A DNA stretch of 64,000 nt from Platerodrilus igneus (GCA_036346225.1 JARFIW010001480.1:11501001-11565000); one strand, 5' to 3'; numbered from the stretch's first letter, positions 34,668 to 45,020 are shown. A program made the numbers and translations. The notes: generated by a model not told the origin, from the letters alone.

Positions 34668-35383
34668 TATATTTAATTCTTTTCTACAGGTATTGTAAAA
34701 TAAGGAAAACAGGCGAATAATTTTGCGCAGGGAGGGGAAGGCGCAACTGGGTTTAATATTAAATGCAACATTCTGAATGTTTTTTATAATTTTTACTACG
34801 ATTGAAAATGTTATTAACTGCCTTTTTCTAATTTTTGCTAGAAACTACATCTGAAAGACTTCTTTTTCTTATGTGTAACAAAACAAAACAAAACAAAAAC
34901 TTGTAGTATTCTTGAATATTTCATGCCATTGCGTTCAAAAATATTTACTTCATTTAACGTTTTCATGTCATAATTGCTCTACTTTCCAAACTCGGTGGAG
35001 CTTTCTTTGTACGCAAAAATACACAATTTATTAACAAAATATATACACAAGTTTCTCTCGCATGATAGCATATTTAATAACTTGGGGCAATTGTTAAGAC
35101 CTAATACCCCGTACAACTTCCTGTTCTCACAACTCGCACTGCAGGCGTTTTAACGCAAAGGGAGAGAAATCAGAAACTGGAAAGAATTTAAGCTGCTGAT
35201 TTATTGATTGACTTCTTTTCCATCACTTCCTTTTAAAAAGATTATTTGGATAAGAAATTTAATCACGAGATTTAGAATTACAAAGGTTTTGATTAGCTTT
35301 GATGTATGAAACGCTTTGATCTTCTTGATTTGAGTTCAAGGAAAGTTCTGCATATTACTAGAGAAAATCAAACAAAAACTCAC
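34668..35383. other. Presumed intron or intergenic DNA; AAAAC repeat
   Basis: A short (AAAAC)n tract lies at about 34876-34900. Nothing else was recognised. If the Ig exon belongs to a live gene, this is the start of its downstream intron. Confidence 0.45.
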
Positions 35384-35509
35384 CTGGATTCGTTACCTCG
35401 CATGGAAGCATGACTGTGTCCTTTTCTGTAACCTTGAAAACTTGGCTCGGTGTCAAGAATGTTGGCAGTTCTGCTGGGTTAACCTTTATTTGGCTGGCTT
35501 GCCAAGATT
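35384..35509 (-). CDS. Internal exon of an immunoglobulin-superfamily gene
   Basis: On the minus strand a consensus acceptor (tgtctttgcag) precedes 126 nt of open sequence and a consensus donor (gtgagttttt) follows. Two bases complete a codon at the start, 41 codons follow and one base is left over, so both introns are phase 1, as is usual for exons of extracellular modules. The peptide contains LPTFLTPSQVFKVTEKD and VMLPCEVTNP, which is the A-to-C strand half of an I-set Ig domain with its first Cys. This resembles the first Ig domain of neural adhesion proteins such as klingon or lachesin relatives, but the gene cannot be named from one exon. The partner exon with the Trp and second Cys was not found within the window. 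It is the best host-gene evidence here. Confidence 0.65.
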
Positions 35510-36739
35510 CTGCAAAGACAATTACATATCAGAACATTTGGCTTTAGAGTTTATTTTAGCTGACGGTTTTCTACTCGTGCACTACTGTATTTATCTAGTT
35601 TAATTATCGTTGCACAGAATGCGGTTCTAAATCAACGTAATTGGTTTATTTCCGTGAATATGTGAAGTTTTAATGGATATGTATATGCAATTTGCAGTAA
35701 TTCTAGAAATTTTAAACAAAGAGAATATATGTTGAGCTAATTATCACGTTCATAAACTAAAGCGGTGCATTGGAACGTTAAAACTTCTTAAACGTTTCTT
35801 TGTAGTCTCTTTGGTTACATAATACCAATTAAAAGATATATTTTCCTAATTAAACTGCCGTTCTCACACAAAAATTTAATGTTCTTTTCAACACAACATC
35901 TGAAATCACCAGTATTAATTAACATTAGAGTATAAACATGAGGCATAAAAGAGCATTCGATTTTTTTACTTTTCAATTTGTAAATATAGTAGGTTTAACC
36001 AGGGGCGTTGACAGCAAACGCTGGGCCCATGGAAAATATTTGGTACGGGGCCAGATAAATTTTGGGCCTTTGGGAGCTTCCTTTTAAAAGGTTTTGTCGC
36101 CAAAAACTCCTCTATCAATTTTATTTTTAATTGGTTAATTACAAAAATAATTTGTTTCTGTTACAACAACTTGAAGTAAATAAATCAATAATTAATAATT
36201 AAAATTGTGGTAAGTAGCTTGAACAACAAACAATGCTAAAGTTATAAAGTTCGAGACAGACTGACAATCATGGCCTCCTCAGGGTATTTATGTAATCCCT
36301 GCTCTCACAGCATCCTGTGGTAAATGCGGATCTCATGTTGCTACTTCTTGATAATATACAATGTATTACTTCTTAGTACTCTTAAATAAAAAAGTTACTT
36401 TCTTATAGTTCATTGTGTCCTGCACCTGCAGAATCATGTTGCGTCTGGTATACACAATGGTTGCTTCCGTTCTCATGTCTGATTTGAACTTTCATTAACC
36501 TTCTATAATGTGTCCTTCAATTATACAATGCAACATTCTATTTCTTAAGACATAGTAATTATATTTATATTTGTATACATATTAATTGGGGGATATGTAA
36601 CTGGCCCCATGCTATTTTATTTGTCAGTAACTATTCCTGTCAAATACGTTTAAATCTCTTCCTGAAGGAGAGATGTACTTAACGATGTTTCTAAGGCGTA
36701 GTGCAAAAAAATAGAGATTAATGCGATTTCAACAATATA
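35510..36739. other. Non-coding, no gene recognised
   Basis: The patch near 36000-36080 (ggggcgttgacagc, ctgggcccatgg) is GC-rich and has the look of an old repeat. No partner was found in the window. Confidence 0.4.
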
Positions 36740-36866
36740 CAGTATTGCCCGAAATAAACAGTACTGAAACTAAGTTGGCGGTGTTTTTATGCGTTCGCTG
36801 TCACACTCAAGTTAGCTAGTATAGACCTGTCAAGTAAACCTCAAACAAGTAATTAGTAGGGCCTAA

Positions 36867-37910
36867 TTGTTAAAAATGGTGTTAAGTACAGAGGAGAAAG
36901 TGTTTCTGGTAGAGCATTATTTTCGTTCATACGGAATCGGCCGACATAATGGTGCAAGTTTGCTATACGTGTCTGATCAATTCACACAAAGGTTTAATAA
37001 ACGTTCTCCAAGTAATGCTGTAATTTTGAAGGTTATTGAAAAGTTTAGAAATACAGGTAGTGTATTGTGCCAACGAAAAGGAAACACGGGGCGTCCCAGG
37101 ACAGTTAACAACAACAATAACCATGAACGTGTTTTAGAGCAAATCATAGAAAATCCGAAAGTCAGCCAGGCAAGGACAGCGTTACAACTTGATTTAAAAA
37201 GAACTTCCTTTCAAAGAATCCTGAAAGAGCTGAGTACATTTTCGTATGTGATTCAGGTACATCAACAACTACATCCTCGGGATTATCGCAGTAGAGTGGA
37301 ATATTGCGCCAGAATTCTCGCGTTACAGTATGAAAAACCTGAATTTTTGAAAAATGTTTGGTTTTCAGACGAAGCACATTTTCACTTGTCAGGCTATGTG
37401 AATCGTCGCACAAATCGATTTCTGGGCTTTGCCAGACCCGATGAGGTTCAAGAGGTTCCTTTACATAGTGAAAAAGTGAGTGTCTGGTGTGCTGTTTCCG
37501 GACACGGAATCATTGGTCCGTACTTTATCGAAGAGAATGGTAGGCAAGTCACACTTAATCAACAGAGGTACAGACAAATTTTAACACGATTTATCCCTGA
37601 TCTACGTCAATTCTGTCGTGCACGTAACTTGGCATTTCGAAACCAATTTTTTCAGCAGGACGGGGCAACTTGCCATACTGCTGCCGCAATTCGTCAATTT
37701 CTTCAAGAACATTTTCCAAGCAAATTCATATCACGATTTACTGAATTCCCTTATCCTTCACATTCTCCAGACCTCACACCTCCAGACGCATACATTTGGG
37801 GCATGGCTAAAAATGCCGTTTTCAAACGGGCACCACAAACCATCGATGAATTAAAGGATGCCGTTAGAGTCTTCTTCGCAGCCCTGAGACAACCCTGCAC
37901 ATTTTTCTAA
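36867..37910 (+). CDS. Tc1/mariner-type transposase (DD41D), 3'-truncated
   Basis: The enzyme would cut and paste its own element at TA sites. The 347-residue frame is open, with an N-terminal helix-turn-helix region (residues 1-110, GRPR at 75-78) and a DDE/D catalytic domain. WFSDEAHFHL gives D168, FFQQDGATCHTA gives D265, and SPDLTPPDAYIWG gives D307. The last two Asp are separated by 41 residues, the DD41D spacing. The last six or so residues come from an RTE fragment that replaces the natural C-terminus from about 37905. A likely left end, cagtattgcccgaaa preceded by TA, lies at 36740; no right end is left. All three catalytic residues are intact, so the truncation is the main defect. 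Confidence 0.85.
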   Translation: MLKMVLSTEEKVFLVEHYFRSYGIGRHNGASLLYVSDQFTQRFNKRSPSNAVILKVIEKFRNTGSVLCQRKGNTGRPRTVNNNNNHERVLEQIIENPKVSQARTALQLDLKRTSFQRILKELSTFSYVIQVHQQLHPRDYRSRVEYCARILALQYEKPEFLKNVWFSDEAHFHLSGYVNRRTNRFLGFARPDEVQEVPLHSEKVSVWCAVSGHGIIGPYFIEENGRQVTLNQQRYRQILTRFIPDLRQFCRARNLAFRNQFFQQDGATCHTAAAIRQFLQEHFPSKFISRFTEFPYPSHSPDLTPPDAYIWGMAKNAVFKRAPQTIDELKDAVRVFFAALRQPCTFF

Positions 37911-38085
37911 AATTTCCAGAGTCTGCATCTTTCACTGTCTGCGTGCAATAGTCTGATCCAGGTCTAGCTCTACCTCTTTTTCCTATTTCTGCTTGTAATA
38001 TATTCCGCACAATTCCCCAGCCTTAGAACGTATCCTGCCCTTCTATTTCTTCTATCTTTTTTTGTTTTCCATAGATATCCAATTC
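37906..38085 (-). mobile_element. RTE-like LINE fragment
   Basis: The 180 bp match the minus-strand 3' region of the family (cagtctgcatctatcactat type sequence, then ccgcac, cttagaacgtatcctgccc). It lacks the very 3' end and tail and abuts the transposase frame directly. Confidence 0.7.
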
Positions 38086-38530
38086 TTTCACATATACGGT
38101 AGTATACGGCTGAATAATCTTTTGCAAGTATAACGATAGAAGAACTGGCGATAATCGAATTGATAGATTCTCCCAGCTAAGCCATTGCAAGTGTTCATGG
38201 GCTCATATATTGGGTTTCTAAAAACCCTCGCTCAAGTGGGTAATGTTCAAAGACATCTCTAGTATCTCGTTCCATACTTCGTTGCTATACACATTCAAAA
38301 CTGACACCTCTTTAACGATGAATTGGTTTGTTTTATACTGGAGCCTTGTATGCCTAAGATGTTGGCCAAAATTTCTCATCGAGAGCTGATTCCTTAACTG
38401 ACCAAAACCTGCAACAAACCATGTATTTATTAAATCAAATCTATTGGCTGTATCCGACTTCTCCCTCCATTCAGCTATTTGCTATCACGGTTTAGTTTTA
38501 GTATAATTTTTTTTATTAGGTATGTATCTG
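38086..38530. other. Unassigned, possible decayed minus-strand coding sequence
   Basis: The minus strand stays open for about 65 codons between 38420 and 38210 (reads GFGQLRNQLSMRNFGQHL). I do not recognise it. It could be the C-terminal part of the adjacent integrase element or an unrelated remnant. Confidence 0.3.
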
Positions 38531-39121
38531 GAGCAGCTGTGAACTGAACTCCTCGCCGTAAAAAAATTGCCTGTCGCACCAAATCTTCCAGTAGATATGT
38601 TATTGGGTTAGTTTGTTGTATTCCTCCAAAACTATAGGTAAAATTTCCAGCCATCTGTAACTTCGTTGCAAGTGGAAAGTCTTATAGAGTTTGTTTTTAA
38701 TTTTTCTGATAAGACGTTCTGCCATTTTGACTTTGACTACTATTTATATGGAATAATGGTTTAGCTTAAAATGTTCCATAAATTTTTAAACTAGCTGTTA
38801 TGATACTCTTTCCTAAAATCCGTCAGTAAATTGATTTTCGTTGCAATATTTCTCTTGTCATGTAGCATCACCTGTAATGTACTTTTTATGGCTTTTGCAA
38901 CTTCTCTACCAGTTTTGTTTATATAGGTCTAGCAAAAGCGTATTTCGTAAAACAGTTCAATCCGATTAGAATATATCTATATCCTTTTTTTCTCGCGAAA
39001 GTAAGGTTGAAATTCTGCAAAGTCAAATTGCAAGAGATCCCATTTTACTGACCTAGGTACGGTGTGCCGACGCAGGAAATTTATGCCAGCCGGTTTAGAT
39101 AATTCTTTCACGATGGTTTCT
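38531..39121 (-). pseudogene. Retroviral-type integrase of Polinton/Maverick kind
   Basis: Read on the minus strand with several frame changes, it gives RRHTVPRSVKWDLLQFDF, KKGYRYILIGLNCFTKYAFA, later ERLIRKIKNKLYKTFHL and YRWLEILPIVLEEYNKL. This order and spacing match integrases of Polintons and related large DNA transposons (the YKYILTVIDCFSKYAWA, then ERFNRTLK, then LVEEYNN pattern). The first catalytic Asp is kept in QFDF; the second catalytic motif lies in a damaged stretch and was not read with certainty. An LTR-element integrase is the alternative, but the following ATPase favours the Polinton reading. Confidence 0.55.
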
Positions 39122-39440
39122 TTATTGATCTTGGAGCAATGCTAAAACTAGACTAAGCGATTCATCAGTTTGTAGTTGCGCCTTCGGGATAAGTTCGAGT
39201 TTCAGCTTATAATACTTATTTCTAACATCTGCTGGTGATGCGTTATAAATCGATGAAAGTGCGGGACTAAGTTCTTGATCGTTTGTTGCAGATGTGGTAT
39301 TCAAATTCATAAACAACTGTACGAACGCTTTCACATCGGTTACAAGCTTTTCAAATTTTTGCCTAAGCTGTGTGATACGTTGATTTCTTGCATTGTAAAC
39401 TAGTCTTGCGCTGAATGTCTTCCCTACTTATAAGACAGTG
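39122..39440 (-). pseudogene. Unknown element protein, minus-strand copy
   Basis: The frame begins near NQRITQLRQKFEKLV and continues as VKAFVQLFMNLNTTSATNDQ and SSIYNASPADVRNKYYKLK. It is homologous to the plus-strand frame at 40590-40886 and lacks a roughly 40-bp segment that the latter has. I know similar proteins only as neighbours of GPSNCGKT-type ATPases in invertebrate repeats; the function is unknown. Confidence 0.5.
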
Positions 39441-39614
39441 GGAAAATGTATAACTTAGGAGATTTAATGCAAACTTTTTGGGTGCGCATCATTATCTGCG
39501 AAAACTGATTGTTTCCTCTCCAGGTTTAAAAAGATAGTACTTCCATAAATAACCAGATCGGTGTCGGATCTAGATTCGGCTGTATTTACCACTCTTCCTT
39601 GCTGCATATCGTAT

Positions 39615-39854
39615 CGGCGATTTCATGGCGTAGTTGGTATGCGTGTGACTACTGCGTCCAAGGTTCCGAGTTCAAATTCCGATACGGTTTGCTTGAAAAA
39701 CGGTAAGTGAGAATTTTAAACAAAAATACGCCCTCGTTCGAATGAAAGGTAAAATGTAGACCCCGTGAGAGAATGTTGTCACGTACGTTAAAGATCTCTA
39801 CCCTGGCGTAATAAAACGTCTTCACAATTCTCAAAATCATGGCAGCCAATATCT
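39615..39854 (+). repeat. tRNA-derived SINE, first of a dimer
   Basis: The head has an A-box-like atggcgtagttggtatgcg and a B-box-like gagttcaaattcc of RNA polymerase III promoters. The body shares gccctcgttc, gaatgaaaggtaaaa and acgttaaagatc with the second copy. It runs directly into the next copy without a target-site duplication between. Confidence 0.7.
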
Positions 39855-40095
39855 GGCGGCTCCGTGGCGTAGTGGTATGTGTGTGACTACTACGGTCAAG
39901 GTCCCGGGTTCAAATCCCAACACGCTCCGCTTGGAAAACGTTAGGCGAGCATTTTTCACAAAAATACACCCTCGTTCTGATGAGAGGTAAAAAGGAGGTC
40001 CTGTGTGTGAGTGTTGTCACGCACGTTAAAGATCCCTACCTTGCTTGGAACAGAAAGGGTTCGGCAAAATTCCAAATTTTCCAGGTAAAAAAAAA
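39855..40095 (+). repeat. tRNA-derived SINE, second of a dimer
   Basis: The head (gtggcgtagtggtatg and B box gggttcaaatccc) is better preserved than in the first copy. The body is the same, and it ends in a short A run (40087-40095). The two units are about 75% alike by eye, so the dimer is old or formed from two subfamilies. Confidence 0.75.
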
Positions 40096-40101
40096 CTCGC
40101 T

Positions 40102-40439
40102 TCATGGCCAATGTAGTACCTTCGGGTGGAGCATTAGAAAATCACATGTTAGGTAGTCAATGTCATCTTTTAAAGGCGCAAATACATTCCTTATCAAGTC
40201 GTATTTTAGTTCAAGTAGGCTTTTTGAAAACACATAGACATTTCGAAATCTAAGCTCATTCACGTGTACAATTAGATCTATTAAGGCATTAGTCTTCCCA
40301 CAGTTAGACGGTCCGGCAAATATAGTTCGTATGTTAGATGGGATCACCGGTCCATGTCTACCCAACATCTTTTACACTAGAATTGGCGAATTCATCAAAG
40401 TTTTGTATAGGTATTTTAACTTCTGGCTCTACGTCTACC
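40102..40439 (-). pseudogene. P-loop ATPase of a Polinton-like element, truncated
   Basis: The frame contains HGPVIPSNIRTIFAGPSNCG with a Walker A motif (GPSNCGKT), then VNELRFRNVYVFSKSLLELK. Upstream, in another frame, IPIQNFDEFANSSVKDVG continues the same protein. This resembles the packaging-type ATPases of Polinton and virophage-like elements and a family repeated in insect and Hydra genomes. The Walker B part is lost: a frameshift near 40150 and the SINE dimer at 40095 end the homology. Confidence 0.6.
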
Positions 40440-40600
40440 GGAACATCATTTGATTTTTAGATAGTGTTGCTCGAGATATCTTCGCAGCGTTCTTTTAGGT
40501 ATATTATACTTTCTATTTGCAGACCGGATACAATACACCTTCTTGGATTTTACTTATTGCTTGCTTTCGCCAACAATTCTTTGGAACAAATCTTTTTTAA
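40440..40600 (-). pseudogene. Possible psq-type helix-turn-helix fragment
   Basis: In two frames the minus strand reads WRKQAISKIQEGVL and then RSANRKYNIPKRTLRRYLEQ. This is the pattern of the psq/CENP-B N-terminal DNA-binding helix-turn-helix found in pogo-like transposases. One frameshift joins the pieces. No transposase domain follows, because the ATPase reading begins next. Confidence 0.4.
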
Positions 40601-40886
40601 GTATGCAAAAAATCAACGTATCACACAGCTTAGTCCTGTTGAAAGATCAGACGCAGCAACCACACATTGTGTAGGCGAAAAATTTGACAAGCTTGTAATC
40701 GATGTGAAAGCATTTGTACATTTGTTTATGAACTTGAATACCACATCTGCAACAAACGATCAAGAACTTAGCATCGCACTTTCATCGATTTATAATGCAT
40801 CACCAGAGGATGTTAGAAATAAGTATTATAAGCCGAAATTCGCACTTACCCCAAACGTGACGCCGGATCGCAGTTTAACTAGTTGA
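40590..40886 (+). pseudogene. Unknown element protein, plus-strand copy
   Basis: This is homologous to the minus-strand frame at 39122-39440 (shared TTSATNDQELS, SSIYNAS and VRNKYYK), and carries an extra LSPVERSDAATTHC segment. The part of the ORF before about 40590 is antisense to the psq-type fragment and probably not real. The frame ends soon after the homology. Confidence 0.5.
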
Positions 40887-41400
40887 TTATTTTTAGGCCA
40901 TGGTCAAATACCAATGTTCCAATTATTAAATGCGGTAATCCCTAATCGTTGATGGTTGGAAAGTATTGACAACTTTAAGTTTGAATGTATAGTTGTACGT
41001 GAGATGAAAGTTACGTATGAAATACAAGAACAAGTTCAATTAGATTTTTAATTAAAAACGCGATATTGGTTAATAGGGTCGACAGCTGGGATTTGTACGT
41101 TGCCCGTAATTATCTAGTTTGTCATGAAGGAATTACTCAAGTAATTTCTATATAAAATGACAGTGCTGGAGTCGTAAGGTAAATACTTTCCTTATTTTGT
41201 ATAACATTTTTATAAGAAGATTTGTAAATTTCATGTCCTGTTACTAACATACAAAATTGCTAGTCTATGCTCTACGTTTGTAATAAGATCTACGAGAAAC
41301 TTAATATAAATATATATTTAAGGTAACAATATTATGAACGACCCTACAAATAATTGTATTTACCGCTAATGATATGGAATGCACTGATGTAATTTTTATT
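40887..41400. other. Non-coding, no gene recognised
   Basis: No domain, repeat partner or splice pattern was seen. Confidence 0.45.
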
Positions 41401-41540
41401 AGTCTAAGTAGTCATGCCTTAGCGACTGTCACAAGAAAATATATTTGTTGTTAGAATCAATCAATCAGTGGAAAAATACTTGTAAATATTACCGTTTCGT
41501 AAAGGATTTAATTGAATATTTAAATCAACGCTCAAAGTCT
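41401..41540 (+). repeat. BEL/Pao 5' LTR remnant
   Basis: It matches 45055-45092 and 45545-45647 in order. No convincing primer-binding site was identified after it. Confidence 0.6.
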
Positions 41541-41670
41541 CTGTACTAATCCACTGTTTCCAACATTCTAAAATTTACAATTTGCTAAAAAATTATTACA
41601 ACTGGTGAATCTGAAAGCAACTGATAAGCCAAGTTAAAGAGCAAGGAAATGCAATCGGCAATTACCAAAT

Positions 41671-41960
41671 TGTACGCATGAGCGTTGTCGGAAACGGGAT
41701 AGTGCTGATAATATGGTCGAATATGATAAATGTCTGCGATGATACCATTTTCAATGTGCAAGAGTGAATAACTCAATTGAGAATCGGGACTGGATATGTA
41801 AAAAGTGTCTAGCAGAGTAAATATCAAATAAACAACGTTCAAGACTAGATGGTAAAACATCCAAAGCACCCCCCATTGTCCAGTTAGAGCTTAGCCGCTT
41901 AGAAGAATTAAAAGGTTCAAGAAAATTTTATAAACAAGAAATATGAGGTTTTAAAAGCTG
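41671..41960 (+). pseudogene. BEL/Pao gag N-terminus with PHD-type finger
   Basis: The reading CTHERC, DSADNMVEYDKCLR, a stop, YHFQCARVNNS and RDWICKKCLAE follows the C4HC3 pattern of the PHD finger that opens gag in Pao-type insect elements. The usual Trp before YH is replaced by a TGA stop and one Cys by Tyr (VEYDKC). A coiled-coil start (VQLELSRLEELKGSRK) follows and then the sequence jumps to the end of RT, marking the internal deletion at about 41960. Confidence 0.65.
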
Positions 41961-42059
41961 TTTCTGACTCAGGCACATTTCAGCTCTGATCCGACAAGCG
42001 AACGTGGAGCTAGAATATTACAACGGGTTGAGGACACTAGACATGGAATTAAGTTTGGA

Positions 42060-42555
42060 AAACGCAACTCAAACCGTACCCCAAAAAGAGAAGTTTTGAG
42101 GACGCTTGTGCTAATCTACGATCCCTTAGGATTTATATCATTTTTTCTCGTGTATGTCAAAATTTTACTTCAAAATATTTACGCGATCTGGAATTAATTG
42201 GGATGATAAAATTACAATTGAACAGTATGTGATGTAGACAAGGTGGACAAAAGTTTTAAGAACCACTTAAACGTTAAAAATTCCTGGATGTTATTCGGTA
42301 ATGAATGGGTCATTTACTATTGAATTGCACTTACTGGTAGATGCAAGTGAAAATGCTTATGCTGCGGTAGCATATTTCCGCATTCTATCTGAAAGCGCAA
42401 TCTATGTAACACTAGTTGGCTCAAAAACTAAAGTGGTTCCTCAGAAACCCTTGCCTATCTCAAGGTTTGAATTGCTAGCCGCGGTAGTAGGTTGTCGCCT
42501 GGCCCAATCAATAATAAAAGCACACTCATTTAACGTTTACCGCCGAGTATTCTAG
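42060..42555 (+). pseudogene. BEL/Pao RT end and RNase H
   Basis: KREVLRTLVLIYDPLGFISF is the conserved block between RT and RNase H in BEL/Pao. The next frame (42301-42555) gives LHLLVDASENAYAAVAYFR with the first RNase H Asp and LPISRFELLAAVVGCRLAQ with the Glu. Its end is replaced by non-homologous codons. Stops separate the parts. Confidence 0.75.
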
Positions 42556-42842
42556 ACAGACTCCAGTAATGTTTTAAGCTGGATTAGATCTGACGCTAGA
42601 AGTTACAAGTTAGTTTGAGAATTGGCGAAATTCTGGAAAAGAGTGATGTTGAAAAATGACGTTAGTTACCAACGGAATTAAAAGTCGCCGATGATGCTTC
42701 TAAATGGAAAACTCCGCCTAAGATAGAAAAAATTTGTAGATGGTTTACGGGACCCTCGTTCATAAAAACAGCGTATCTTCTTGGCCTAAAAGTACTTTTC
42801 TAACGAATAGTAAACCTGATCATGAGTTCCGTATTAATGTAA

Positions 42843-44150
42843 TTGTCTAAAGTAGTAACTGCAAACCCTGACAACATTTCCAGTTGGATTTCTGTGATTC
42901 GAGGGCAAGCCTTTGTAGGAAGATATATTTTAATTCTGCTAAACAGAATAAAAGAAGCTGCGGTACAAAACGGAAAACTAACACTACCGGAAAAAATGAC
43001 AGACAACGACATATTCAAAAGGTGTCAACAGAACTGCTTAACAGAAGTATAACAGTTTTAAGCAGTGCCAACTCTGTAGTTTTAAATAATGGCAGTCGGC
43101 TACATTTGCTTTCACCGTTCATGGACGAAAATGGAATTCTAAAAGTAAAAGGGCGCATAACAAATGCGTTCGAAGGGTTTGAATGGAAAAATAAGCATCC
43201 TGTAGTGCTCGCTGATCATGGTGTTACTAAACCATTTATATCGTACTACCACAAACTCTTTAAACACCAGAATCATGAGCTAGTTATCAACGAGTTATGC
43301 GAACTGTACTTTATCTTGAATTTTTGCCGAAATAAAAAAACTGTGCGCACTGCAAAATAAAAAGGCAGCTCCTAACTCGCCGTCCATGGGAAATTTACTA
43401 AAGGCCCATTTGATGCCATACGTACGTCCTTTTGCTTATGTTGGAATCGACTACTTTGGCCCTTTTTACGCAGCGAATGGACGACGCGTTGGAAAACGAT
43501 GAAGAGTTCTGTTCACCTGCATGGTTGTATGAGCCATACACCTAGAAGTGGCCCATGGCCTTTCCCCGGACTCCTATATTTTAGCATTACGATGCTTTGT
43601 AGATCGGGGTGGCATGCCTATTAAAATTTTTAGTGACAATGCCACTAATTTGAGAGGTGCCAGTAAGCTTTTAGCTGAAGAACTTAAAAAATTATACACG
43701 GACAAACTTCAAGAAAGTTGCGCTGATATGAAATGGAGTTTCATGCCGCCTGCTTCGCCTGATATGGGCGGGACATGGAAAAAGCTGGTGCGATCAGCGA
43801 AGTCCAATCTTCTTGAGGTTATGCCGAAGTGCAGAAATGAGATTCTACATGTTGTGTTTGTGGAAATGTAAAATATTATAAATACTAGACCGCTGATATA
43901 TATTCCATTATCCAAGGAGAATGATGAGGCGCTTACTCCAAACCACTTTTTATTAGGGTGTTCTAGTGGTTTGAAACCGCTAGGCGAATGCGATACAAAT
44001 TGCCTTATATCTAGGAAAGGATACCGCATCTCACAACACATCGTTCAAACCTTTTGGAATAGGCGGGTTAAAGAATATGCCTCTACGCTCACTCGATGTT
44101 CAAAGTGGCACGCTCCCGTAAAACTTACAGCTATTGGAAACATTGTTATT
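42843..44150 (+). pseudogene. BEL/Pao integrase, catalytic Glu replaced
   Basis: The zinc-binding region (MDENGILKVKGRITNAF, then KHPVVL and HYHEKF-like YYHKLFKHQ) is followed by the catalytic core. GIDYFGPFYAANGRR gives the first Asp, IFSDNATNLRGAS the second. The usual Glu in the GGxWE box is Lys (DMGGTWKKLVRSAK). The C-terminal part TPNHFLLG and FWNRRVKEY continues to 44150, where the RTE fragment starts. Its last segment is at 44865-45020. Several stops and frame changes are present. Confidence 0.8.
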
Positions 44151-44852
44151 ATCACCATCACTAGGTCTTCAGTCTTGGAACTGGTTAGACGCGTACCTTC
44201 ATTGTTTCTTATTCTGAACTAACCTACACATTTCCTTGAAATTTTCACAGTCTGCATCTATTACTATCCGATCTAGGTCTACATCTACCTCCTTTTTCCT
44301 ATCTGTGGTTGTAATATATCCCATACTGTTCCCCAAAAATGCCTTAGAACGTATTTTGCCCTTTTATTTCTCCTATTTTTTTCTCACAGACATCTTTATT
44401 CCCCTGTTATTTCTATAACTTATTTGTTATTAACTTTGTCTGCCCATGCTATCATCCTCATACATCTGAAGCACAACATTCCAAAAGGCTGCTACCGTTT
44501 TTCTGTCTGCTTTTCCAACAATCCGTATTTCATATGCATACTGTGCTGTGCTCCACACATATGCTTTCAACAATTTTCTTCTTGTTTCTATGTTTGTTGT
44601 CTTTGATTATAGGCGTTGTTCTCTCTTGTTACATGCTGTTCGGTCCCCTTTTATTATTTTACAATTATATACCCTATTTTTCGACATTCAGTGGTTGTGA
44701 AAGGGGGTATGCAGCCTGTGGCAGCCAAATTCCCCCAGCACTTGAACATCTACCAATATAAAATTATTTCCGATATACTTTTTGGCAGAGTCAACATTAG
44801 TTGCAGATATTTCACAACCAACTCTTGTAGTTGTTTATAATAATCATCAGAT
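44151..44852 (-). mobile_element. RTE-like LINE 3' fragment inside the BEL integrase
   Basis: On the minus strand it carries the spacer, the decayed pol C-terminal module and the final 3' end (ggtacgcgtctaaccagttc) with a short tail at 44151. It is a 5'-truncated insertion. Confidence 0.8.
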
Positions 44853-44864
44853 TATATGCGACGA

Positions 44865-45020
44865 AAACTTGCATCGCAATTTATGGCAAAAGCGCATAGT
44901 AATTGATGTGACAAAGGTTCGGATGGGCAAATGCGTATTGCACTGATACACAGGTTTTCGGGGGAGGTGTATACTTGACCATCGGTAAAACTGGGCGTTC
45001 TAGGCTTGGAAAGAATGGCA
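44865..45020 (+). pseudogene. BEL/Pao integrase C-terminus
   Basis: After the RTE fragment the reading KGSDGQMRIALIHRFSGEVY and then PSVKLGVLGLE matches the DGQVRxAxVxTxxGxYxRPxxKLxVL end of BEL/Pao polyproteins. A purine run (agggggag) at 45049-45056, just before the LTR, fits a polypurine tract. Confidence 0.75.

Noticed and set aside
39615..39690. tRNA gene
   Set aside because: A and B boxes are present, but the cloverleaf is imperfect and the head is followed by a body shared with the next unit, so it is a SINE.
39855..39930. tRNA gene
   Set aside because: Same as the first unit: a SINE head, not a functional tRNA.
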